Origin: Opitutales bacterium
GTDB lineage: Bacteria > Verrucomicrobiota > Verrucomicrobiia > Opitutales > Coraliomargaritaceae
Direction: 5' to 3'
Assembly: GCA_018607135.1 (NCBI GenBank)
Contig: JABBCA010000052.1
Location: 1 to 63,584 of the forward strand
Length of the DNA: 63,584 bases
Of the stretch, positions 20,509-30,000 are shown one piece after another. How positions within the stretch are numbered: position 1 is the stretch's first letter; the number at the start of each line of letters is the position of its first letter. Position numbers and translations under genes: made by a program. The notes beneath the pieces are model-generated. The model saw nothing but the letters and a program-made list of their open reading frames with translations. It was not told where the DNA came from and did not search any database.

Positions 20509-21258
20509 ATGAAAAAGTTAATCCTTCCGTCCCTTCTCTCGCTGGCTTCACTCACCACAGTAAATGCCACTCTATTCAACGGCAATGGTCTCACTGGTTT
20601 CGGCGATGTTATCGGAAATGGCAGTCTTGAACTGACTGATAACGGCACAACTCTGAGCGGAACCATTACACGTGGCGCCTCAAACTTCAATGACGCTGTA
20701 GTCATCTACATAGACTCAGTAGCTGGAGGCTTCACTGGCACTGGAGGCATGAGCGATACCGCCGACAAGCTTCGTTCTTCCATTTCCTACGGAACCGGAG
20801 GCGCGATCAACTTCACCTCAGGTTTTCAAGCCGACTATGCCATTGCACTGGCACCAAATGGTCCAACTAATGACATTAACTTCGGCGGCCTATGGCAACT
20901 GGATGCGACCAGCCACAGTTTTGTTCAATCCGTGAACCTAAATTCTTCGCCGAATACTGGAAGTGACCCAGGTGGAGTCCCAGGTGACGCAACCTTTACC
21001 TTTGACTTCGATTTCTCAGAAATCGGCCTCGGCGGCCCAAGCAGCTTCAACTTTGTCGCGGTTTACATGAACCCAGATAATCAATTCCTTTCCAACGAAG
21101 CAATTGGTGTCACCGGTGGTTTCACAGGTGCCAATCCTGGTTCAGATGCAACGGTCAGTCTAGAAGGGTCGGCAACCTATGTTCCTGAGCCTGGCAGCTA
21201 TGCCCTTCTTTTAGGACTCTCAGCGGTCAGTTTTGTGATCATTCGCCGCAAGCGATAA
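20509..21258 (+). CDS. PEP-CTERM sorting-domain protein
   Basis: A 249-residue exported protein with signal peptide MKKLILPSLLSLASLTTVNA. The mature part is rich in Gly, Asn, Asp and Thr and looks beta-stranded; no catalytic domain is recognised. The C-terminal sorting signal is YVPEPG, a hydrophobic segment, then IIRRKR. It is transcribed divergently from the preceding PEP-CTERM gene and followed by a third one, so the three form a small cluster. Its role is probably structural at the cell surface or in extracellular matrix (inference). Confidence 0.9.
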   Translation: MKKLILPSLLSLASLTTVNATLFNGNGLTGFGDVIGNGSLELTDNGTTLSGTITRGASNFNDAVVIYIDSVAGGFTGTGGMSDTADKLRSSISYGTGGAINFTSGFQADYAIALAPNGPTNDINFGGLWQLDATSHSFVQSVNLNSSPNTGSDPGGVPGDATFTFDFDFSEIGLGGPSSFNFVAVYMNPDNQFLSNEAIGVTGGFTGANPGSDATVSLEGSATYVPEPGSYALLLGLSAVSFVIIRRKR

Positions 21259-21323
21259 TCAAGTCCCCACAAACCAGCTTTAGTAAGCACCTCAACACCC
21301 GTCGTTACTGGGTAGATGCGCTG

Positions 21324-21336
21324 TTAAACTGTTGAA
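21324..21336 (+). promoter_or_regulatory. Operator-like motif, site C
   Basis: TTAAACTGTTGAA is identical to site F before the giant amylase. It lies 92 bp upstream of the ATG at 21428, almost the same distance as site F from its gene. Confidence 0.65.
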
Positions 21337-21427
21337 TTCAAAAAGCTTTTCAAATCTGAGCTTATTGTTCACCATAAATATTCTGATTTTTATACCACTT
21401 AGTTTAAACCTCACTCATACACAGACT

Positions 21428-22063
21428 ATGAAAAAATTATCCTTACTTATTGCTGCAACCACAGCATCGATATTACACGCAGACCAAGGCTACTTCAACA
21501 ATGCTTACGTCGTCTTAGACAAAGGCAGCGGAGATCAATTCCATCAAATCGTAACAGGCACTACGCCAGGGGCTAATGCTGGCGGTGGAGTCAATCTCGA
21601 CACCTCTTCGGATCTTGGAAATCCAGACTTTACAGCACTTGGAAGCTTTTCGACTGTCACCGATACCTTCAATCTTGCTGGTTTTGAGGTGACGACATTT
21701 AGCAATGGTTCAGACGAAGCTTTTGATGCAGAACTTTACTATCGTGTCTTTAAAGACGGCGAGACGCCAGGCGCCTACACCTCTGCATTCGTTGACACTA
21801 CACAAGAAGATCTTGGCAGTGATAATGAAAAGTGGCAAGTTACTGGTGGAACAATAGACCTGCTAAGCGGAATCACTACGACTGGAAATTATAATTTGGA
21901 AATCTACATCGAAAATGGCTCTAACACTACAGGGGCATTTTACGCATTCGGAACAAATCCGATTGGAACATTCACTATTTCCGCTGTTCCAGAACCTAGC
22001 AGCTTTGCTCTTTTAGCAGGTATTGCGGCTTTCGGCTACATCGCGATTCGTAAACGTAGATAA
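21428..22063 (+). CDS. PEP-CTERM sorting-domain protein
   Basis: Encodes 211 residues from the ATG at 21428 (MKKLSLLIAATTASILHA signal peptide). The longer open frame begins with a TTG inside an operator-like site at 21332 and would put a second hydrophobic stretch before the signal peptide, so I reject it. The body resembles a beta-sandwich with AELYYRVFKDG. The C-terminal signal is AVPEPSS, hydrophobic AGIAAFGYIAI and RKRR. Followed by a good terminator at 22123-22157. Confidence 0.88.
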   Translation: MKKLSLLIAATTASILHADQGYFNNAYVVLDKGSGDQFHQIVTGTTPGANAGGGVNLDTSSDLGNPDFTALGSFSTVTDTFNLAGFEVTTFSNGSDEAFDAELYYRVFKDGETPGAYTSAFVDTTQEDLGSDNEKWQVTGGTIDLLSGITTTGNYNLEIYIENGSNTTGAFYAFGTNPIGTFTISAVPEPSSFALLAGIAAFGYIAIRKRR

Positions 22064-22092
22064 TTTAAGCCGCGCATGTAGCTTCTCTGTAA

Positions 22093-22779
22093 ATGCGAAT
22101 CAACATCCGCAAACTATTTAATAACGCAGCATCCATATTGGGTGCTGCGTTTTTTTTGCAAATAATAGCGCCACTTGCGTTTGCTCAGCGGGCATATGAA
22201 GATCCCAGCATAAAGATTCACGGGCAGATTTCCATTAATACAGACTTCGCATTTTCGTTCATGTCAACGGGCCCCAAACGTATCAGATCAAGCTTAACGG
22301 ATGCCTCAGCTGGTTCAAGAATCACACTCTACTGCTGGGACAACAAACTGATCATGAAGTCCAAGCTTAACGGCACAATTCATTATAAAGAAATTGAAAA
22401 AGAAGACAGTGTTTCGCACTATTTAGACTTAACTGCGACCTCGCCTTATTTTTTCAACGTAACAGAGGCTCTAGAAGAGTTTATCGATAAGCTTGATACA
22501 AAGTTCTCAATTGAGATCGAAATTTCTGAAACAGCTATTATTGATACTGAAATCTACCCAATAAATCGTATAAATTTATTTAGAGATGAAGATGACAAAA
22601 AAACCTTAATAAGAAGCATACAATATTTAGATTACATGCCGGAACTTGAACCATTCCTTCAGCCTAAGCGACTGAAATTCAAAAATGAAATCAGCGGTGA
22701 GTCGGGCACTATTACCATCGATAAAGTTGAGTTGAATTCTGGGCTTCCAAACTTTCTCTTCGAGTTACCAAACCAGTAA
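22093..22779 (+). CDS. Exported protein of unknown function, possibly LolA-like
   Basis: A 228-residue protein with signal peptide (residues 1-31, ending PLAFA). The rest is beta-rich. The closing GTITIDKVELNSGLPNFLFELP resembles the end of LolA/LppX-type lipoprotein-carrier folds, where a strand leads into a 'LPxxLFxxP' tail, but overall similarity is weak. The gene is more AT-rich than its neighbours (for example 22560-22640), suggesting a different history. A terminator hairpin for the preceding gene overlaps its signal-peptide codons, 30 bp after the ATG. Confidence 0.65.
   Translation: MRINIRKLFNNAASILGAAFFLQIIAPLAFAQRAYEDPSIKIHGQISINTDFAFSFMSTGPKRIRSSLTDASAGSRITLYCWDNKLIMKSKLNGTIHYKEIEKEDSVSHYLDLTATSPYFFNVTEALEEFIDKLDTKFSIEIEISETAIIDTEIYPINRINLFRDEDDKKTLIRSIQYLDYMPELEPFLQPKRLKFKNEISGESGTITIDKVELNSGLPNFLFELPNQ
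22123..22157 (+). terminator. Terminator embedded in signal-peptide codons
   Basis: Arms AACGCAGCA (22123-22131) and TGCTGCGTT (22143-22151) are followed by a run of eight T. It is 60 bp after the stop of the PEP-CTERM gene ending at 22063 but lies inside the first codons of the gene starting at 22093. Confidence 0.82.
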
Positions 22780-22789
22780 AAATTTACCA

Positions 22790-23824
22790 CTACTTCACAC
22801 TAGGCCCATCCACCCAGACGCTTTCGATTTGAACAACCTTCGGAAACTCCTGTGCACCATATTCGTTCTTCTGCAATTGTCCAACGACTAGATCGACACC
22901 CGCACTACCCACGACTCGATTGTTCTGCCGCATCCCAGCGAGATGATCAATCGCGTCGTGCCAGTCAATGTGCACGACCCCAAGATCATTAGGCACATTC
23001 ACGCCTGCATCGATAAGCGCTTGATGGAGCTCTACCTTGTTCGTGAGCACGACATCTGGCTTTTGCTTTCGAATTGCGGCAACGGTAGCGGGCAAATCTC
23101 CCATATCGATCGGCAATAAATCAAGCTGATCCTTTTTCGGAAGCTGCCTAGTCACACTATAGAATCCTGCACTGAATTTTGCATCTAAAAGTGAATCGTC
23201 TTCGGCGGGCACCGCCATCAATGGACGCTTATAACCGAGCTCCAGCACTTTCTCAGTCGCTCGGCGCGTGGTCAGATATTGATCGTTAGACGAACAATTT
23301 AATTGATTCTTCAAATGCGTCACACCAATCACCGCACAGGCGAAATTATACCAAAACTTTGAGTAACTCGCGTGTATCGTATCTGGGCTCAGCGCCGCGA
23401 TCAAAATCAAGCCGCGGATGCCTCGCGTCTCTACGATTTGCTTTAGCCGTTCGGGGCGCATATCGGGCTGCTTTAGCCAAAACTCCTCGATTCCATAGCC
23501 CAACTGCTCCGCGCGATTCATCACACCTTCTCGGAGTCGACGAAAGGTATGGTTCTGTCGCAAATCTTGAACAGGAGAGCAATTGATCAGCCCCAAATTG
23601 GCTTGAAACGTCGGTTGTCGCCCCGCGCGTAATTGCGTCATTAGTGAATCCACCACCGGATTGCGACGATAGCCCATTTCGTCGGCGATCTTCTGAATTT
23701 TGATACGCGTCGCCTCTGGAATGCGTGGATCATTTCGCAGCGCCAGTGACACTGCAGACTTACTCACACCCGCAGCATTCGCAATCTGCTGCATATTGGG
23801 GCGTCTATCGGGGGATTGGGGCAT
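22790..23824 (-). CDS. LacI-family transcriptional regulator
   Basis: Encodes 344 residues from the ATG at 23824; a TTG at 23869 would add 15 residues ahead of the normal N-terminus. The helix-turn-helix lies at about 11-30 (MQQIANAAGVSKSAVSLALR), followed by the hinge region (GYRRNP) and a periplasmic-binding-protein-like ligand domain from residue ~75. It is divergent from the giant amylase gene. Operator-like sites D and E lie directly upstream of its ATG, suggesting autoregulation, and site F faces the amylase. The ligand is probably a malto-oligosaccharide or related glucan (inference from neighbours). Confidence 0.92.
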   Translation of the reverse strand: MPQSPDRRPNMQQIANAAGVSKSAVSLALRNDPRIPEATRIKIQKIADEMGYRRNPVVDSLMTQLRAGRQPTFQANLGLINCSPVQDLRQNHTFRRLREGVMNRAEQLGYGIEEFWLKQPDMRPERLKQIVETRGIRGLILIAALSPDTIHASYSKFWYNFACAVIGVTHLKNQLNCSSNDQYLTTRRATEKVLELGYKRPLMAVPAEDDSLLDAKFSAGFYSVTRQLPKKDQLDLLPIDMGDLPATVAAIRKQKPDVVLTNKVELHQALIDAGVNVPNDLGVVHIDWHDAIDHLAGMRQNNRVVGSAGVDLVVGQLQKNEYGAQEFPKVVQIESVWVDGPSVK

Positions 23825-23825
23825 G

Positions 23826-23838
23826 TTTGACAGTTGAG
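23826..23838 (+). promoter_or_regulatory. Operator-like motif, site D
   Basis: TTTGACAGTTGAG begins 2 bp upstream of the lacI ATG. It is the weakest match of the six (last base differs). Confidence 0.45.
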
Positions 23839-23872
23839 CATGCTCCCAAGGCACTCGCAAGTCGAGCAATTA

Positions 23873-23885
23873 GTTGACAGTTGAA
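23873..23885 (+). promoter_or_regulatory. Operator-like motif, site E
   Basis: GTTGACAGTTGAA lies in the lacI-amylase intergenic region, 49 bp from the lacI ATG. The TTGACA inside it could also act as a -35 element for rightward transcription. Confidence 0.55.
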
Positions 23886-23978
23886 TAGGCCCCCGTAATG
23901 GTCTAGACCACAGATTAACATGTAGTTATGGAATTTCTGTAGAAACTGGGGCCTCGCTATGTTTTGCCAAATTTCGAT

Positions 23979-23997
23979 GAGTTAAACTGTTGAACTC
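23979..23997 (+). promoter_or_regulatory. Operator-like palindrome, site F
   Basis: GAGTTAAACTGTTGAACTC is a near-palindrome of 19 bp ending 88 bp upstream of the giant amylase ATG. Its 13-bp core equals site C before a PEP-CTERM gene. Confidence 0.7.
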
Positions 23998-24085
23998 TAC
24001 ACACCGTTTCGCTCGGCTAGAATTCGTTCTACAGTGCTTTCCATCCCACCTATTTATGCCTATAGTGAACTAGGTGCTTATCCCC

Positions 24086-27000
24086 ATGCTCCATACATTT
24101 TCATCTACCCTACGCGCGCTGAGTCAATCAGCACTCCTCCTAGTCACCCTCTTGTGTGCCCACACCGCGCGAGGCGAGGCCATGTTGCAATATTTCAACA
24201 CGGACTGGGCGGAGATCACTCGCAAGATGCCAGAGCTCGCTGAGGCAGGTTACTCGTCTCTCTGGCTGCCGCCCCCTACCAAAGGTAGTGGCGGTCTCTC
24301 TGTCGGTTACGACATGTGGGATCCTTACGATCTGGGTAGTCTTAATCAGCGCAATACGATCCGCACACGCTACGGCACCGAAGCGGAGCTCTTAGAGCTG
24401 GTCAAAACTGCCCACCGTTTCGGTATCCGAGTTTATTTTGACAACATCATGAATCACCGGGCTTTCGATATCCCTGGATTCAATGAAGACACGCCAATCG
24501 ATGTCTACCCAGGCATGGTTCCTGAAGATTTCCACCTACGCACCACACAAGAAGGTTTCTATCGCAAATGGGATAACACCCGCGACTGGAACAGCGCTTG
24601 GCAGGTGCAAAACCTCGGCCTCGCTGACTTGATTGACATCGCACAAGAGCCAGGCACGACCAATCAAAACTTTGGCCCCAATGAAGGGGACACCTTTCCT
24701 AAAATTAAATTCATCCGTGATCTGGATCGTCCACATCAGTATGCCTACGACAAAGATGGCAACTACGTCGGGTTTGGCGGCTTGCTAACCATTGCGGAAG
24801 GACTCCTCAATGGCGAAGGCAGCCCCACTCCTAGTGAGGCTCAAATCAAAGCACGTGCCCAACAATATCTCCAAGACAATGCAGGCGTTTACGAGGAATA
24901 CGTTGAGGACTATCTCAATCGCGCCGCTCGCTGGTTGATGGATCGCACAAAGGCAGACGGACTACGCCTGGACGCCGTGAAGCATGTGCGTGCCGATTTC
25001 TTTGGTGCGACCTTCGGCGTGGATAAGGATACCAGCGATTACGGCTACCATGGCCAAATTCAACGTCAGTTTAACATTACGCGCGGTTTCAGTGACCCTA
25101 ACCATCGCGACACTGTCTTCGATACCGAAGCACCGCGCGATGACGCCATGCTCTTCGGCGAACACCTCGGAGAGCCTCCCGGCTATGGCCCCTACTTCGA
25201 CTCTGGCATGCGTCTAGTGGACAACCCACTCCGCCAACAATTCAACGACCGTCTGGGCAGCCCGTTTAATGGCCTTAACGGCTTCGACAATCCAGGCGCT
25301 GGAGGATTTGATCCAGCTCTCACTGTCATGCATGCTCAAAGCCATGACAATGATTACGCCGCACGCCGCGAACTCCAGCACGCGATGTATTTCACACGAG
25401 CTGGGCTCGGCCTTCTTTACACTGATGGCAACTATCAAGCTGAAACACTCGGCGAGTCAGGCGGCGCGTTTCCACGTCACGCCAACACTTCCTTTCTGGG
25501 TCAATGGGACGACGCACGCGTGCCGAACCTACTCTACATCCACGAGCAATTCGCACGCGGCTATCAACAAGGCAAATGGTCCGACAGCGATGTCGTGATC
25601 TACGAACGTGTCGACAAACGCGAGAACGGTAGCATGACCGACGCTGACGGCGTCACCATGCTCTTCATGCTCAATGACAACTACTCCGCAGGTCAGGGAC
25701 GAAACTTCGGCACGAGCTTCCCAGCAACTGCTGGTGGCAGCGATGCATACCTCTACAATTACTCAGACTATGGCGGCGGCTTCTACACTTACGCTTCCAA
25801 CATCGTAAATGGCAGCACCGTCATCCCTGAAGGTGGTTACTTTGTCTTTTCTTGGAAAAACCCAGACCCCTCCATTCTCTGGTCAAACTCCGGCGGACGC
25901 CCAATCACCATCTATCAAAATGGTGTGGAAGTCGACACCGTCGATGTCTTACGCCGCGATGGCCCGAATGGAGATGCCGATTTCCATGGCGACACCCTTC
26001 CCATCTCCAGCCAGCCAATCATCAGCAATCCACAGAGCGACGACTTTGCATATACAGCGACCGTGCCACGCATCACTGATGGCACCCAAGTAAACTTCGT
26101 CGCACGGGCTGATGGATCTGCCGAAAATATTCTCTTTAAACTCGACGGTGGCATTGATCTAAACGGCATCAACCACTCTGGTGGTGACCCCCGTGACAAT
26201 CCACCAGCGCTCGCCACCGATACCTTTCTCGGCTATGAGCAACCCACTTTCGTAGATCGAATCGGCCCAGAAAAATTCGCGGCGATTGATACCGCTCGCT
26301 GTATTTTTGGATCTGCGGGCGCTGAGACCTACACTGCGGGCGCTCCAACCATTGATGGCTTCGGCAGCAACCCGCAAGAAGCCGCTGCAGCGACCTTCGT
26401 TTTCCACGACCCAATCGGTGGCTTTGATGGCTGGACACCTCAAGACGGCTCACTCGCCACCGCCACACAGCTCGACCAAACCGGTGCCTCGACGATCCTT
26501 TGGGCCAAGACCAATAGTGTCGGTGCTGGTTTCAGGGCATTCATTTACTACACCACCGACGGCAGCAATCCCGAAGGTGCTGGAGGATGGGGTCGTGGCA
26601 CCACACAAGCCGCAGAGGCTTTTTATGTGACGCCCAATACAGCAGGCGGCGACAATTGGTGGCGTGCAGAGATCGACCCGACTCCCGCAGGCACACTTAA
26701 ATACAAAATCGGAATCTATCAGACATCACAATCTAGCATCTTTCCAACTGGCGCAACAGAGGTCGCACTCAAGACAAAGATGATGACGACCTTTCAAACC
26801 AGCGAGCGTGACCTGACTACTGTGAGCGTGCGCCCACACAATGACTACGGTGTCACCGAGACTGGCCTCGAAGAAGGCATGCACATGATCGCCGCACGCG
26901 CATTCCTTGAGCGCCCTGGTAAAGCATCGATTTATAACACCTTCAAGCAAACCTTCTATTATGATGCACAACGCCCTCAGGGCGAAGTTCGCTTCCCTGA

Positions 27001-30000
27001 AAACGACAACGACACTATCGGCGGTTCCAGCTACGGAGTAGTCGTTCGCACCGACGCGACCGTTGAGGAAGTATGGTATTGTATCACCGATTCCGATACA
27101 GCCAACGACGACATCAACACAGGCGGCAGCAACGGCAACGGAGTCGGCTTCGAGCCCTACATCGACACCAACCAAAACGGAACACGTGACGCAAATGAAG
27201 CTTACGAAGACCTCAACAACAATGACACATGGGATAACAACATCACCGACAATTGGGTGCGCGCTTCCGAGCTCACACCAAGCCTCGCCTTCGAGCCCAC
27301 AAATTCTGCCTACCGTAAAGAGTGGCGCTTTGATTACGTCAACGTCCCAGCCACCGGAACTGCCGACATTAAAATACGCCTGCGTGAACTCTCATCTGCA
27401 GACTATGAAAACTTCTCACTCAGCGATGCCAATGGTCACTACACCACCATCACTCGCACTGTGAATACCGCAGGTCCAAATGAGCGCATGTTCATCGCAT
27501 TTCCCTCACAGGACCGTCAAATTGTCGACGACAGCTACATTATGAAGGTCTATTTCAGCAAGTCGCTTGCGGGTGGATTGACCGAACAAGCGCTCATTGA
27601 CCGTTTCTTAATAAGCATAGGCTCTAACGAAGAAGGAGACGCTGGCGAACCTCAAAGTCGCGACAACTACAGCATCGTTTATGACGAAACCAGCGACTAT
27701 CACTCCCTCGCTTATCAGCTTCCAAATCTTTATAACGATCTACCGAGCTACGATCACAAGATCACTGTCACACACGACCGCCCTTCCCCTGCGACTGACT
27801 TCGAAACGTGCCGCATCGTGCGCGCGCTTCCAGTCACCACACCTCGTGTGCTCATTGTCAATCCGCCTGAACTCGACTCAGATGGTCGCCCTTTTGAAAT
27901 CATCCTACCCGATGTGCCCACACCCGCAGCTGAAGATCGCCAGTTTACGATTCAAGTAGCAACCAATCTCAATGCCACTAACGTCACCTTAAGCTTCGTG
28001 GACTTACGTGGTTCTAGTGTCGCGGTGCCCACCACAAGCGAAGCAGGCAACAGTAAGTTCTGGAACTTCATCTGGTCCGATATCGCAGAAGGCACTTACC
28101 GTTTCACTGCGACTGTCACCTCACCGAGCGGCAACAATACCGCGGATCGTAACACCAAGATCCTCTACCGCGAGATCGTCGACGAAGACGATACCGATGC
28201 AGACGATGACGACGACGGCCTATTAGATAGCGACGAAAACACCGCGCAATTCCTACCCAATCAAAGCCCAGATGGCGGCATCACTCCGGCACCCAAGCCA
28301 AATCCTGAGCAGTGGACCAACGGCGAAGTGCATGTGCATTACGCCTACGGCAAGTCCAGCCCGACCTCTCCAGACACCGACGGCGATGGGCTCCCAGATG
28401 GACTTGAAGTCGGTTGGCGCAATGCCGCTGGCGATCCTCCTACCGATCTAAGCGCAAACACTGATGGTGATGCCTTCCCTAATTTCATCGGCGACCTCGA
28501 CCCTCCATTCTACAACACACTCGACAACTTTGGCAATGTGCCCGATGTCGACAGTCAAAGTCTAGGTGGCGACCGCGCACGCCAGTCCGCTGGCTCCGTG
28601 ACTGACCCCGCAGATCCTGACAGCGACAACGATGGCCTTCTCGACGGTGTCGAAGATGCGAATCGCAACGGTTGGGTCGATGGTGACGGCGAACTCATTC
28701 CTGTAACATTCGATCCATGGGCAGGTCGTGATTGGCCCGATGGCATTATCCAACCGAGCGAAACATGGGTGGAAACCGACCCCAACAATGCCGACACCGA
28801 CGGCGACGGAGCGACGGACGGCTTTAGCGAAGATAGCAACTTTGACGGTGTCATCGAAGGCGACACCAACACCGACCGCGCTTACGATACCGGTGAAGAA
28901 TGGTCAGAAACTGATCCACTCAACGCCGACACCGACGGCGACGGCCTCCCCGACGGATGGGAAATCGACAACGGCCTCGATCCACTCGATAACGGTGTCG
29001 ACAACTTGCGCACCACTGCAGCCAGCGACCCGCAAACTTACGTGCACTCGACTCAAGGCGCTCTACCGCGCAATGGTGGCAGCGACGACCCCGACGAAGA
29101 CGGCTTCACGAATCTCCAAGAACTCGCCAACGGCACACGCCCGCTCGAAGACGATAACGTGCCCCCTCCTCCTGCGAACTCAATCATCATCGGCCCAGGA
29201 AATGACGACACAGTGGGCAACGCAATCAATCTCAATGAGTTCACCGACTGGACGATTGACGACCTGCTCGTGCTCGATGAATACGATGGCAACGGCACCA
29301 ACAACCAAGGCACCGACATTTATAAAGCCTACGACGGCTTTGACGAATCTCGCGACATCGTCGCCTTCTACTTCCGCGATGGTGGTGGTGATGGCAAAGT
29401 CTATTTCCGCTTCGATTTCCACGACCTGCAAGCTTTTGCCGAGGAAGGAAACTTAGACGCTTACGTCGTTATCGATACGGGTAACACGTCCGTAGGTGAA
29501 TCCGCACTACCTGAGGATTTAGATACGCGCACCGAGATGAAATGGGAAGTGCTCGTCGCGATCTACCAAGCCGACAACGGAGCCGTTTACATCGATACCG
29601 ATCCGGGTGACAATACCACAGCCATCGGCGAAGATGTATTCACTAAGGGTGTCGTGCGCCGCACGCAGGCAAACGCCAATGGATTCGGTCAGGCCTATTT
29701 CAATTCCGACCTCGACTCAATGGAAGCCTCAATCAGCAGACAAGCGCTGCTGGACGCAGGTTGGAACGGAAACGCCGACAACCTCAACTTCCAAGTCTTC
29801 ACCACCCGCGATGGCACCAACAATTCTCCGACTCCAGGACTCGGCGACATCGGTGGACGTAGCGACATCCGCGACGCCGTGTATGATGACTTTATCGCAT
29901 CCGCCTACTTCCGCGATCAAAGCAGCATAGCTGGCGACAAGAGTATCCTTTACAGCTGGTTCAGCCGCACAGGTGCCAACGATCGCGGCAAGCGCGCCAA

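Noticed and set aside
21332-21427. Extended start (TTG) of the third PEP-CTERM gene
   Set aside because: The TTG lies inside the operator-like site C and would put a second hydrophobic stretch before a normal signal peptide.
19539-22063. Exosortase gene expected near PEP-CTERM proteins
   Set aside because: I searched the window for an EpsH/XrtA-like membrane protein with conserved Cys, Arg and His and found none; it must lie elsewhere.
23874-23903. A complete -35/-10 promoter for the giant amylase starting at TTGACA
   Set aside because: The TTGACA matches but the best -10 at 17-bp spacing (TAATGG) is poor and overlaps the proposed operator region, so I cannot support it.
28180-29160. DNA-level tandem repeat or CRISPR-like array in the giant amylase gene
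   Set aside because: Repetition is at protein level (DxDxDG calcium loops) with irregular spacing and differing codons; there are no constant repeats with unique spacers.
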